A stretch of DNA of 64,000 bases from Alloalcanivorax marinus. GTDB lineage: Bacteria; Pseudomonadota; Gammaproteobacteria; Pseudomonadales; Alcanivoracaceae. The translations under genes and the position numbers were made by a program. Below the pieces are notes generated by a model that was given only the letters and a program-made list of their open reading frames with translations, had not been told where the DNA came from and did no database searches. The DNA lies in the NCBI RefSeq assembly GCF_016906305.1, contig NZ_JADDOL010000003.1:62001-126000 (forward strand), given 5' to 3'. The first letter of the stretch is position 1; each line of letters opens with the position of its first letter. Positions 1 through 8,452 of this stretch are shown in pieces.

Positions 1-52
1 GGGAAAACGGGAGCATGGTGGATCCTTATTTCGCGGTATGGCTCATTTCGCG

Positions 53-889
53 CTAGGACTTCCGCGCCATCTTCTGGCCGGCCACCATGATGCGCTGGTA
101 GGCCGTGGGCATCAGCCGCTGCATGCTGTCGATGGCGCGCGCGTCGGAGCCGATCAGCACGCGCCGCTTGTTGCCGCGCACGCCCTTGAGAATGGTGCGC
201 GCCGCCTCTTCCGGCGTGGTGCGGAACATTTTCTCGAAGTCCCGGCGGGCCTTTTCCGGATCGCCGGTGATGCGCTCCATGCCGTCCGCCATGCGCGCGT
301 TGCGGGCGATGTTGGTTTTGATCCCGCCCGGATGCACGCTGGTGCAGGACACCCGGCCGCCTTCGATTTCCAGTTCCTGGCGCAGGGATTCGGTGAAACC
401 GCGCACCGCGAATTTGGCGGCGTTGTAGGCGGACTGGGTGGGCACGCCGATCAGGCCGAACACGCTGGAGACGTTCACGATATGCCCTTCGCCAGCGCGC
501 TTCAAATGGGGCAGGAACGCCTTGGTGCCGTACACCACGCCCCAGAAGTTAATGCCCATGAGCCATTCGAAGTCGTCGTAGCTCATGTCTTCCACGGTGG
601 CGCCCAGGGCCACGCCGGCGTTGTTGATCACCAGGTGCACGGCGCCGAAATGCCCGGCCACCCGGTCGGCGAAGCCGTACACCGCGTCCCGGTCGGACAC
701 GTCGAAGACCTCGGTGATCAGGCGGTCCTCGCCGAGGCCCAGTTCCCGGGCGGTGTCCCGCAGGCCGGTTTCATTGATGTCGGAAAGCGCCAGACGGGCG
801 CCCGCCTCGGCCAGTTGATGAGCCAGGGCGCGGCCGATGCCGGAGCCGGCGCCGGTGACCACGGCGACCTTATCGTTGAACTGTTTCAT
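53..889 (-). CDS. SDR family short-chain dehydrogenase/reductase
   Basis: A classical NAD(P)-dependent short-chain dehydrogenase of 278 residues, probably a soluble alcohol/ketone oxidoreductase of unknown substrate. The cofactor motif TGAGSGIG is at residues 12-19, NNAG at 89-92, the catalytic serine near 141-142, and the YNAAK active site gives Tyr155 and Lys159. An in-frame start 22 codons upstream would add a non-homologous tail before the usual N-terminal beta strand (KVAVVTG), so I use the ATG at 889. It is followed only by the window edge. A 13-bp palindrome lies just upstream, between it and the acyltransferase gene on the same strand. Family assignment is firm; the substrate cannot be read from sequence. 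Confidence 0.9.
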   Translation of the reverse strand: MKQFNDKVAVVTGAGSGIGRALAHQLAEAGARLALSDINETGLRDTARELGLGEDRLITEVFDVSDRDAVYGFADRVAGHFGAVHLVINNAGVALGATVEDMSYDDFEWLMGINFWGVVYGTKAFLPHLKRAGEGHIVNVSSVFGLIGVPTQSAYNAAKFAVRGFTESLRQELEIEGGRVSCTSVHPGGIKTNIARNARMADGMERITGDPEKARRDFEKMFRTTPEEAARTILKGVRGNKRRVLIGSDARAIDSMQRLMPTAYQRIMVAGQKMARKS

Positions 890-909
890 TGCGACTTCGT
901 CCGTTGCGA

Positions 910-945
910 TGGAATGGCCGGAGTGTATCGATTCCGGCCATTCCA
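910..945. repeat. 13-bp perfect inverted repeat between plsC-like gene and SDR gene
   Basis: TGGAATGGCCGGA (910-922) is repeated as its exact reverse complement at 933-945 around a 10-base spacer. It lies between two minus-strand genes, after the acyltransferase stop and 21 bases upstream of the SDR start. No T run follows on either strand, so it is either a weak terminator or attenuator, or an operator for the SDR gene. Confidence 0.7.
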
Positions 946-994
946 AACGGGCCAATCACCCTGTGGGCGCTGACCCTGCCGCCGTGGCGCGATG

Positions 995-1735
995 TCAGGT
1001 CGGCTCCAGGCAGCCTTCGGCGGCGACCCCGGCGATGGCCGACCGGCAGCGCGCCAGCGCGGCCTCCAGCGCCGCCTCGTCGTTGCCGTCCACGACCACC
1101 GGCGCGTGCACGGTGAGCGTCGCGCCGCCGGGGTGCATGCGCAGGCTGTCCGGCGGCAGGATCTCGCGGGTGCCGGTGAGGGTCACCGGCAGCAGCGGCA
1201 GATCCAGGTCCCGGGCCATGCGGAAGGCGCCTTTCTTGAAGGGGCGCAGCGTGCCGTCGCGGCTGCGGGTGCCTTCCGGGAAGAACAGAATGCTGGTGCC
1301 GCCCACCAGGCGGGCCTTGGCCGTCTCCAGGCTGGCGATGGCGGCTTGGGCGTCGCCGCGGTCGATAAAGATGTGGCCGAGCAGGGCGCAGCAGGGGCCG
1401 ATCACCGGCACCTTGCGCAACTCGTGCTTCATCACCCAGCGGAAATCCTTGTCCAGGTGCCCGTAGAGTACCCAGATGTCGTACTGGCTGAGGTGGTTGG
1501 CGACGATCACGTAGCTCTGTTCCGGGTCCAGGTGCTCCAGGCCATGGAGGCGGACCTGCACGCCGCTGAGCATCAGGCCCAGGCGCGACCAGGGCACGGC
1601 GGTGAGGCGGCCGGCGCGGCGCGGGCCCAGGAACGGCACCAGCAGGAAACACAGCAGCCCGAACAGCACGGTGGCGGCCAGCATCAGAGGCGCGAAGATA
1701 AACCAGGAGTACACGAAGAAGAGCGCGTTGATCAT
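995..1735 (-). CDS. 1-acyl-sn-glycerol-3-phosphate acyltransferase family protein (PlsC-like)
   Basis: Membrane acyltransferase of 246 residues, expected to acylate lysophosphatidic acid or a related lysolipid at the inner membrane. Two hydrophobic stretches occupy about residues 5-35. The HX4D catalytic motif NHLSQYD is at residues 80-86 and the glycerol-phosphate-binding FPEGTRS motif at 152-158, both intact. The ATG at 1735 starts directly at the first membrane segment; a start 15 codons upstream would place a polar tail before it. Family known; whether it is the essential PlsC or an accessory paralogue (for example for storage or ornithine lipids) cannot be decided here. Confidence 0.9.
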   Translation of the reverse strand: MINALFFVYSWFIFAPLMLAATVLFGLLCFLLVPFLGPRRAGRLTAVPWSRLGLMLSGVQVRLHGLEHLDPEQSYVIVANHLSQYDIWVLYGHLDKDFRWVMKHELRKVPVIGPCCALLGHIFIDRGDAQAAIASLETAKARLVGGTSILFFPEGTRSRDGTLRPFKKGAFRMARDLDLPLLPVTLTGTREILPPDSLRMHPGGATLTVHAPVVVDGNDEAALEAALARCRSAIAGVAAEGCLEPT

Positions 1736-1822
1736 GCCTGTCGACTCCGTCCGGGCGGCGAAAAAAGGAGCGGGGCTCAATAATAGCGGAAGCGTCGCGG
1801 CGCTGTCCGAAAAGGACAGGCG

Positions 1823-2551
1823 TTATTGGGGTTTTGTTACGTTTTCCACCTGCACGGGGCGGCCCGGCCCGCGCAGATCCAGGCCGCTGTAGTAATGCCC
1901 CTGGTAACGGGGTTGACGCACCGCCGCACGCAGCCGCCGCAGGGTGAAATGGGCCGCGTCGCGCAGCAGCAGGCGGGCCAGCCAGGCGGGCAGGTCGCCG
2001 CCCGGGTCCAGCCGCAGGCGGTAGTCCACCTCCACCCGGTCGCCCTCCAGGCGCCGGAACGCCAGGCTGCCGCGCAGCCGGGGCACGCGCACGTAGGCCG
2101 GGTCGGGGGGCAGCAGCCCGGGCCGGTTGCTCAACGCCACGGTGATCTGATCCGCCGAGGCGGGGGCGGGCAGCAGGCGGCTTTCCAGCAGCGCTTCCCG
2201 GTCGCGCAGCGGCCAGGGCAGGCGCGTGGTGAAGCGCAGCCGGCGGCCGCCATCCGGGCTGGCGGCCAGCTCGTCCACCTCGGTGACGAAATGCAGCCAT
2301 TCCGGATAGGCGGCGTAATCCCGCAGTACCGCCACCAGGGCGTACTCGTCGCGCAGCGCGAAGCGGGTGGTGCCGCGGATGGCGAAATCCGGGCCGTCGT
2401 CGTTTTGGCGGAACACCCGTACCTGCTGGCGGTCACTGATCAGGGACCAGAGCGGCGGCGGACCGTCCGGCACCGACACCAGGCCGTCGGCGCTGCCCAC
2501 CAGCAGAGGCAAGAGCAGCACCATGGGCAGTGGCAGGACGCTTTTCCGCAT
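1823..2551 (-). CDS. START-domain (SRPBCC fold) exported protein
   Basis: 242-residue protein with a cleavable-looking signal peptide at residues 1-22 (MRKS, then a leucine-rich core) and a START/polyketide-cyclase-like domain across the rest. Recognisable family features are the 'YPEW' segment followed by an alternating beta pattern, and the C-terminal 'YRLRLDPGG...LPAWLA' stretch. Such proteins bind a hydrophobic ligand in a helix-grip pocket. The ATG at 2551 is chosen because it begins the signal peptide; the longer frame adds 17 charged residues in front. It runs in the same direction as the acyltransferase 88 bases downstream, which fits a lipid-related role, but ligand and function are inferred only. 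Confidence 0.75.
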   Translation of the reverse strand: MRKSVLPLPMVLLLPLLVGSADGLVSVPDGPPPLWSLISDRQQVRVFRQNDDGPDFAIRGTTRFALRDEYALVAVLRDYAAYPEWLHFVTEVDELAASPDGGRRLRFTTRLPWPLRDREALLESRLLPAPASADQITVALSNRPGLLPPDPAYVRVPRLRGSLAFRRLEGDRVEVDYRLRLDPGGDLPAWLARLLLRDAAHFTLRRLRAAVRQPRYQGHYYSGLDLRGPGRPVQVENVTKPQ

Positions 2552-2747
2552 ATCGTCTGATCCGAACGTCTTAGGAGGTCGCGGCCATGATAGGCCCATC
2601 ATCTGGTAAGGGGTGGGCCGTTGGTCCGATTTTCAAGCGCGTCGGGCGGTCCGGCCGAGGCCAAACGCGGCCGGCCGGTGTTAGACTCGGCGATCTTGAC
2701 CGCAACGCAGCCATAAATGACAACGCAACAATGAGACGCCCGCGACT

Positions 2748-4049
2748 ATGACGAAGCGTTTCCCGCCCCGATGGACGCATCGGTGGCCGCATTGGGTGGT
2801 AGGGGTGATGTTGGTGGCGGCCTTTCTGGTGACGCTGCCGGAACACGAGGAACGGGTGGACGAGCCCGCTTTCCGTACCGACTACGTGCGCGGCCACGAC
2901 AACCTGGACGGCCGCTGGCAAATGCGGTTCGCCTCCGACGCTGAAACTCCCCTGGTGCACGCCGCCTCCATGGTGGAATTGCCCGATGGCCGGCTGCGGG
3001 CGTTCTGGTTCGCCGGCTCCGCCGAGGGCGCCGAGGACGTGGGCATTCACTCCGCCGTCTTCGACCCGCGCCGGTCGCGCTGGAGCGAGGAGGAGCGGGT
3101 GGTCACCCGCGAGCAGATCCGCCGGCAATGGGGGCGCCACGTGCGCAAGCTCGGCAACGCCGTGCCGGTGCTCGACGACGACGGCCGCATGCGCCTGTTC
3201 GTGGTGGCGGTGAGCTTCGGCGGCTGGGCGGCCAGCCGGCTGGTGGTGTTGGACTCCCACGATCTGGGCGCCACCTGGACCTTCGACGAAGCGCTTACCA
3301 CCAGCCCGTTCCTGAACATCAGCACCCTGGTGAAAACCCCGCCGATCCACTACCAGGACGGCACCGTGGGATTGCCGGTCTACCATGAGATGGTGGGCAA
3401 GTTCGGTGAAATCCTGCGTCTGGACCGCGACAACCATATCGTCGACAAGGAGCGCATCGGCCACGGCCGCAAGGCGATCCAGCCGCTGGTTCTGGTGGAC
3501 GGGCCGAAGCGCGCCACCGCCCTGCTGCGCAACGAGAGCGAGGACGACCAGGGGCGTCTGTACCGCAGCGACACCGGCGACGGCGGCAATGACTGGACGC
3601 CGTTGTACGGGTCCAAGCTGATCAATCCGTCGGCGGCGGTGGGCGGTGTGGTGCTGTCCCCGGGCCATTGGTTGGTGGTGGCCAACTGCAACGCCTACGA
3701 GCGCGACGACCTGTGCGTCCACGAGACCTTCGACAGCGGCCGCACCTGGAGCGACCGGCTGTTCTTCCATAACCGCGAAGCCTGGCGCGAGGGCCGGGTG
3801 GAGGAAACCGCCTTCCTCGGCATGATCGACGAGGAAGTGGCGGACACCCTCAATGCCGAGAACCCGGCGCTGCTGCGTCGCCGCGTGGACCACAACAAGT
3901 GCGCCCGCGACGGCTGTGAGTTTCAGTACGACTATCCCTATGTGCTGCAGGCCAGCAACGGCGACGTGCACATTCTCTATACCTGGAACAAGACCGCCAT
4001 TCGCCACGCCTGGCTGCCCGCCGGTGACGGCCAGGGGGACAAAGGATGA
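2748..4049 (+). CDS. Membrane-anchored sialidase-fold (BNR/Asp-box) protein
   Basis: 433 residues with a short basic N-terminus and one membrane segment (about 17-33), then a beta-propeller sialidase domain. Asp-box-like motifs are visible as SHDLGATW, SDTGDGGNDW and TFDSGRTW. The N-terminal anchor and exported orientation suggest it acts in the periplasm or at the cell surface. A cysteine-rich insertion (CARDGC) lies near the C-terminus. Its stop overlaps the ATG of the next gene by 4 bases, so the two are translationally coupled. The sialidase fold is seen; true sialidase activity is not shown, because many Asp-box proteins act on other glycans. Confidence 0.75.
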   Translation: MTKRFPPRWTHRWPHWVVGVMLVAAFLVTLPEHEERVDEPAFRTDYVRGHDNLDGRWQMRFASDAETPLVHAASMVELPDGRLRAFWFAGSAEGAEDVGIHSAVFDPRRSRWSEEERVVTREQIRRQWGRHVRKLGNAVPVLDDDGRMRLFVVAVSFGGWAASRLVVLDSHDLGATWTFDEALTTSPFLNISTLVKTPPIHYQDGTVGLPVYHEMVGKFGEILRLDRDNHIVDKERIGHGRKAIQPLVLVDGPKRATALLRNESEDDQGRLYRSDTGDGGNDWTPLYGSKLINPSAAVGGVVLSPGHWLVVANCNAYERDDLCVHETFDSGRTWSDRLFFHNREAWREGRVEETAFLGMIDEEVADTLNAENPALLRRRVDHNKCARDGCEFQYDYPYVLQASNGDVHILYTWNKTAIRHAWLPAGDGQGDKG

Positions 4050-4684
4050 TGATGCCGGAACTGATCTGCGCGCTGGTGCTGGTGGCGGTGGCCCTGCGCC
4101 TGGGCGCGCGCCTGCCGAGGCCCGCCCGGGCGGTGCTGGCGGCGCTGGCCCTGGTGGCGGCGCTGTTGCCGTTTCCCTACGGCCTGAGCGGCTGGGTGCT
4201 CAGCTACCTGAGCCATTTCAGTCTGTCGTCCGGGCTGCTGGCCCTGGTGGCCATCCAGCATCGGCTGACCGGCCACTACTGGCTGCCGGTGCGGGAACTG
4301 CGCGCCGCCTGCCTGTTGCTGGTGGGGCTGGCGCTGTGGTTCTACCCGATGAGCCTGGGCTCCAGCTACGCGGACCCCTATGCGCTGGGCTTCGGCGATA
4401 CCCTGTTCAGCGCGGTGCTGCTGCTGGTGGGGGTGTTCGCCTGGCTGAACCGGGCCTACGCCAGCTGCGTGGTGCTGGTGGTGGCCCAGCTTGCCTACGG
4501 CGCCAACGTCCTGCACTCCGACAATCTCTGGGACTATCTGATCGACCCCTGGCTGGTGTTCTGGGCGATTGGCTGGCTGGTCCGCGACCGTCTGCTGGTG
4601 CGCCGCGCCCAGCGGCTGCCGGCGGCGCAACCGTCGCTGGACGCCCCCGCCCCGGCGGCGGCGCGGGTGGCCGGCCAGCGCTGA
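4046..4684 (+). CDS. Polytopic membrane protein coupled to the sialidase-fold protein
   Basis: 212-residue, very hydrophobic protein with roughly six predicted membrane helices and a proline/alanine-rich cytoplasmic tail (about the last 30 residues). It begins inside the stop of the sialidase-fold gene (ATGA overlap) and ends one base before the convergent symporter gene. I recognise no family. The tight coupling suggests that it works with the upstream exported protein, for example as its membrane partner or in providing its substrate; that is inference. Two further ATG codons follow the first, so the exact start could be 1 or 2 codons later. Confidence 0.75.
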   Translation: MMMPELICALVLVAVALRLGARLPRPARAVLAALALVAALLPFPYGLSGWVLSYLSHFSLSSGLLALVAIQHRLTGHYWLPVRELRAACLLLVGLALWFYPMSLGSSYADPYALGFGDTLFSAVLLLVGVFAWLNRAYASCVVLVVAQLAYGANVLHSDNLWDYLIDPWLVFWAIGWLVRDRLLVRRAQRLPAAQPSLDAPAPAAARVAGQR

Positions 4685-6205
4685 TCAGCGGGCCCGGCGC
4701 GGCCAGTACAGGGCCGCGCCATAGCCCACCACAAACATCACCAGATTGCCGATCAGGCCGGTGTAGTAGAGGTCGAACGGCGCGCTCAGCGTCGCCGGCA
4801 ACATCCCTTCGTTGGTCAATACCGTCCAGGACGTGAACAGCAGGGTGGCGACGATGCCCCACCAGGCCGCCCGCGCGTCCCCCCGCCGGCTCAGGAAACC
4901 GAGCAGATACAGCCCCAGCATGCCGCCGCCGAACAGCGACACCAGAATGGTGGAGGTGTCCTGCAGGGTGTGGGTGTCGGCGCCGTTCAGCCAGAGGGCG
5001 CCGACGATCATCAGCACGGTGACGGCGGTGGCCACCCAGCGCGCCGAGCGCAGATAGTGGCGGTCGTCCAGGCCGGTGCGCAGATGGCGCCGGTAAAGGT
5101 CGACAATGGCCACCGTGGCCACCGAATTGATGCTGGAGTCCAGGGAACTCATGGCCGCCGCCAGCGCCGCCGCCACCACCAGCCCGGCCACGCCGGCGGG
5201 CAGGTACTCGGTGATGAACCAGGGCACGATGGTCTCGGCCTTGGCGGTACCGGCCAGCACCGCCTCGGCCACCGGATCCGGGTGATGCTGGAAGAACACC
5301 CACAGGGCGGTGCCCAGCAGCATGTAAAAGGCCCACACCGGCAGCGCCGTAAACAGGTACACCCACAGCCCCCGGCGGGCTTCCCGGGTGGAGCGCGACG
5401 CGCAATAGCGCTGCACCGTGTTCTGATTGCTGGAATATTCGGTGAGCCAGTTGGTGAGGCCGATGAACAGCATCATGGTGGCGGTCTTCTCACTCAGCGA
5501 CAGCCCCCAGCGCACCGGCTGCGGTTCGCCGTCCCGCCATTCCGACAGGGCGAACTTGCCGGCGGCGCCGGCTTCCCGGAACACCTGGCCGAGCCCGCCG
5601 GGCAGGGCCTCCACCACCACCCACACGCACAGCAGGCCGCCGAGCAGCAGCACCAGGGTTTGCAGCACATCGGTCCAGATCACCGCGTCGATGCCGCCGA
5701 CCACCGTATAGAGCCCCACGAACAGACCGGCGGCGATGATCGCCGTGGTCGGCGAGACTTCCACCAGTTGCAGGATCAGCAGCGACAGCAGCCACAGGAT
5801 CATGGCCAGGCGCACCAGTTGGGCGACGATAAAGGCCACCGCCCCGTACACCCGCACGCTGGGCCCGAAGCGCAGCTCCAGAAACTCGTAGGCGCTGGTC
5901 ATGTTGCCGCGCCGGAAGAACGGCAGGAACACCCGCGCCGCCATCACCAGCGCCAGCGGCAGGGCCAGGTTGGGCAGGTAGCGCAGCCAGCCGGTTTTGA
6001 AGGCGTCGGCGGGGTAGGCGAGAAAGGTAATGGAACTGATCGAGGTGCCCACCAGGGACAGGCCGATCACCCAGCCGCGGAAGCGGCGCCCGCCCACGAA
6101 GTATTCCTCGGTGCTGGTGTTGCGCCGCGCGAACCAGAAACCGATCAGCAGGACCACCGCCAGATAGGCCAGCAGCACCGCCCAGTCCAGGGGCGCCAGG
6201 GTCAT
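4685..6205 (-). CDS. Sodium:solute symporter (SSS family)
   Basis: 506-residue transporter with about 13 membrane helices spread over the whole length and the SSS-family pattern in the first helices (DWAVLLAYLAVVLLIG, then WVIGLSLVGTSISSITFLAYP). It should import an organic solute with sodium at the inner membrane. The substrate is not evident: members related to sugar, nucleoside and sialic-acid symporters look alike in this region. The convergent neighbour on the other strand is a sialidase-fold operon, so transport of a released sugar acid is a tempting but unproven idea. The start overlaps the stop of the upstream gene by 4 bases (6202-6205), indicating a two-gene operon. Confidence 0.85.
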   Translation of the reverse strand: MTLAPLDWAVLLAYLAVVLLIGFWFARRNTSTEEYFVGGRRFRGWVIGLSLVGTSISSITFLAYPADAFKTGWLRYLPNLALPLALVMAARVFLPFFRRGNMTSAYEFLELRFGPSVRVYGAVAFIVAQLVRLAMILWLLSLLILQLVEVSPTTAIIAAGLFVGLYTVVGGIDAVIWTDVLQTLVLLLGGLLCVWVVVEALPGGLGQVFREAGAAGKFALSEWRDGEPQPVRWGLSLSEKTATMMLFIGLTNWLTEYSSNQNTVQRYCASRSTREARRGLWVYLFTALPVWAFYMLLGTALWVFFQHHPDPVAEAVLAGTAKAETIVPWFITEYLPAGVAGLVVAAALAAAMSSLDSSINSVATVAIVDLYRRHLRTGLDDRHYLRSARWVATAVTVLMIVGALWLNGADTHTLQDTSTILVSLFGGGMLGLYLLGFLSRRGDARAAWWGIVATLLFTSWTVLTNEGMLPATLSAPFDLYYTGLIGNLVMFVVGYGAALYWPRRAR

Positions 6206-6804
6206 TCCAGGATTTCCACCTGATCGGCCTGCTCACCGCGCTCGGAGTGGCGGGTGACGAAGCGCACCGGGGTGCCCGCCCGCAGGCTGCGACGGCCGCC
6301 GTCCAGCACCGCCTTGAAATGGACGAAGATCTCCTCGCCGTCCTCGGCGAGAATGAAGCCGAACCCCTTCTTGGGATTGAACCACTTCACCTCGCCCCGG
6401 CGGCGCCCGTCGTTCTCCGCCGCCGACGGCAGCCGGGGTGCGGGCAGGCGCCCCCAGGGCAGCAGGGCCAGGGCGTACAACAGCACCGGCACCCACAGCC
6501 AGGCGGCGGCGCCGAAGGCGGCCTCGCCGTGGCTGGCCACCAGGCCGATCAGGTACACCAGCACCGCCGCGTGCAGCGGCCGCCGGGTGGCGCCGCCGGC
6601 CAGGCACACCAGATTGACCGCCGCCGCCAGCAGCAGGCCCAGGCCGGTTTGCTGGGACAGCAGCGGAGAGATCATCAGCACCTGCTCGCCACCATGGACC
6701 AGCAGCACGAAGCGGTCGGGGGCGAACAGCAACCCGGCGCCGGGCAGCGCCAGCAACAGGACGGCCAGAGCGTACACGGCCGCCAAGGGTTTGGAGACTT
6801 TCAT
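6202..6804 (-). CDS. Integral membrane protein with C-terminal cold-shock domain
   Basis: 200-residue fusion. The first 120 residues hold about four membrane helices and a proline-rich linker. Residues about 136-199 are a complete cold-shock domain with WFNPKKGFGFI (RNP1 KGFGFI) and EIFVHF (RNP2). This places a single-stranded RNA/DNA-binding domain on the cytoplasmic face of the membrane. CSD-membrane fusions with the domains in the opposite order (CSD first, DUF1294 last) are familiar; I do not recognise this N-terminal part. It is the first gene of an operon with the downstream symporter (4-base overlap). The ATG at 6804 gives a clean start at the first hydrophobic segment. Confidence 0.8.
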   Translation of the reverse strand: MKVSKPLAAVYALAVLLLALPGAGLLFAPDRFVLLVHGGEQVLMISPLLSQQTGLGLLLAAAVNLVCLAGGATRRPLHAAVLVYLIGLVASHGEAAFGAAAWLWVPVLLYALALLPWGRLPAPRLPSAAENDGRRRGEVKWFNPKKGFGFILAEDGEEIFVHFKAVLDGGRRSLRAGTPVRFVTRHSERGEQADQVEILE

Positions 6805-6979
6805 GGAATCGGCTTACCTTTTTTCGAAGCAAGTAGGTCGCGGAACGGGTGGGAGGCTTGAAACCGGCCTCTCTGATTATCGCCGCGCATTTTGTTGCCG
6901 CGAATTGTAACGAAGCGGACACGCAATCTCATGTCCCGTGACTCTCGCCGCCGCGCGCCACGGCCAGTATCATGCGGAA

Positions 6980-8095
6980 ATGCGCTTTCCCTTTCTTACC
7001 GACGCCTTCCTGGGCGCCCTGGAGGACACCGGCGCCGCCACCCCGGAGCGCGGCTGGACCCCCTGTCATTTACGAAACGGCCCTGTAAAAGATAGCCCTC
7101 CGCAAGAGGGCGACGCTTTTCTGCCGCTGTATGCCCGCGACGGCTCCCGGGGCGAATACGTGTTCGATTTCGCCTGGGCGGACGCCTACCAGCGCCACGG
7201 GCTGCCCTATTACCCCAAACTGGTCACCGCCATTCCCTTCACCCCGGTGGTGGGGCCCCGCTGGCGCGGCGACTGGCGGGCCGACGACCTGTGGCGGCGG
7301 GTGCGCGAGCGGGTGCGGGAGCAGGGCGCCAGCGGCTGGCATCTGCTGTTCCCGGACCGCCCGGCCCGGGAGGCGCTGGCCGAGCTGCCGCTGATCGAGC
7401 GCCAGGCCTGCCATTTTCGCTGGTTCAACCGGGACTACGCGGACTTCGAGGCGTTCCTGGCCACTTTCAATTCCCGCAAACGCAAGAGCGTGCGCCGGGA
7501 GCGCCGCCGGGTGGCGGAGCAGGGGCTGACCGTGGAGCGGCTCACCGGCGCCGACATCGGGCCGGAAAGCTGGCGCTTCTTCTACCATTGCTACGCCAAC
7601 ACCTACCTGGTGCGCGGGCAGCTGCCCTATCTGAGCGAGGCGTTTTTCCTGCGGCTGGCGGAGCGCCTGGGCGATCAGCTTCTGCTGGTGCTGGCCAGCC
7701 AGGGCGATGAGCCGGTGGCGGCGGGGCTGTATCTGTTCGACGACCGGGCGCTGTACGGCCGCTACTGGGGCAGCGTGCGGGAGTACGACGCCCTGCATTT
7801 CGAGGTCTGCTATTACCAGGGCATCGAGTTCGCCATTGAACGGGGTCTGTCGGAGTTCGACCCGGGCGTGCAGGGCGAGCACAAGATTCTGCGCGGCTTC
7901 GAGCCGGTGCTCACCTATTCGCTGCACTGGCTGGCGGAGCCGGCGTTCCATGAGGCGGTGGCGGATTTCTGCCAGCGCGAGGCACGTCAGGTGCTGGCCT
8001 ACCGGGACGAGGCGCGCACCTTGCTGCCCTATCGGGCGGATCAGGCCGGCACGGTCACCGGCGCCGGGTCCGGGGACGGCGCCAGCCCGCGCTGA
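6980..8095 (+). CDS. COG3146/DUF482-family protein (GNAT-like peptidogalycan-type acyltransferase)
   Basis: About 371 residues from the ATG at 6980; an in-frame GTG at 6938 would add 14 residues and is an equally possible start. The protein shows the GNAT-like fold of the 'peptidogalycan biosynthesis' family: an N-terminal FLTDAFLGALE...GWTPCHL element, a basic RKRKSVRRERRRV segment in mid-protein, and the family's C-terminal half with 'GSVREYDALHFEVCYYQGIEFAIE' type residues and FDPGVQGEHK. The family is related to FemAB-type transferases but its reaction is not established. Its 3' end overlaps the 3' end of the convergent 130-residue gene by 55 bases. Confidence 0.85.
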   Translation: MRFPFLTDAFLGALEDTGAATPERGWTPCHLRNGPVKDSPPQEGDAFLPLYARDGSRGEYVFDFAWADAYQRHGLPYYPKLVTAIPFTPVVGPRWRGDWRADDLWRRVRERVREQGASGWHLLFPDRPAREALAELPLIERQACHFRWFNRDYADFEAFLATFNSRKRKSVRRERRRVAEQGLTVERLTGADIGPESWRFFYHCYANTYLVRGQLPYLSEAFFLRLAERLGDQLLLVLASQGDEPVAAGLYLFDDRALYGRYWGSVREYDALHFEVCYYQGIEFAIERGLSEFDPGVQGEHKILRGFEPVLTYSLHWLAEPAFHEAVADFCQREARQVLAYRDEARTLLPYRADQAGTVTGAGSGDGASPR

Positions 8096-8433
8096 ATCAT
8101 CAGCGCCATGGTCACCGGGTCGCGGGGATCGGTGCGCGGGTGGGTGGGGCATTTCGGCCCCAGGGCGCCGGTCACGTCGTCCAGGGTATCGTCGTCGCTG
8201 TCGTCCAGATTCACCAGGTATTCCAGCACCCGGCCGCCGCCGTCCACCAGGGTGCCGGTGTACATGCGCTCGTCGCAGCGGCAAACCAGAGCGAACACGC
8301 TGTCGCCGACGGTCACCCCCTGGGCGGCCAGCCAGGCGGTCAGGCCCGGGTCCAGTTCGCCGTCGCGGATAAGGCGGGTGCGATCACAGACCGCCTGCCA
8401 GGTATTACGATGACTGATCTTGGTCAGCTCCAT
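8041..8433 (-). CDS. Small conserved-looking protein of unknown function
   Basis: 130 residues, no signal peptide or membrane segment, with an acidic stretch in the second half (DDSDDDTLDD) and a CRC motif. I recognise no domain. It follows the M48 peptidase gene on the same strand after a 53-base gap and overlaps the convergent acetyltransferase-like gene by 55 bases at its 3' end. A perfect CRP-type palindrome (TGTGA-N6-TCACA) ends 20 bases upstream of the ATG, so a separate, cAMP-responsive promoter is possible. The frame has coding-like composition through its full length, but the reality of the gene rests mainly on that and on the start context. Confidence 0.6.
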   Translation of the reverse strand: MELTKISHRNTWQAVCDRTRLIRDGELDPGLTAWLAAQGVTVGDSVFALVCRCDERMYTGTLVDGGGRVLEYLVNLDDSDDDTLDDVTGALGPKCPTHPRTDPRDPVTMALMIQRGLAPSPDPAPVTVPA

Positions 8434-8452
8434 CCCTCATTCCCCCATTCCC

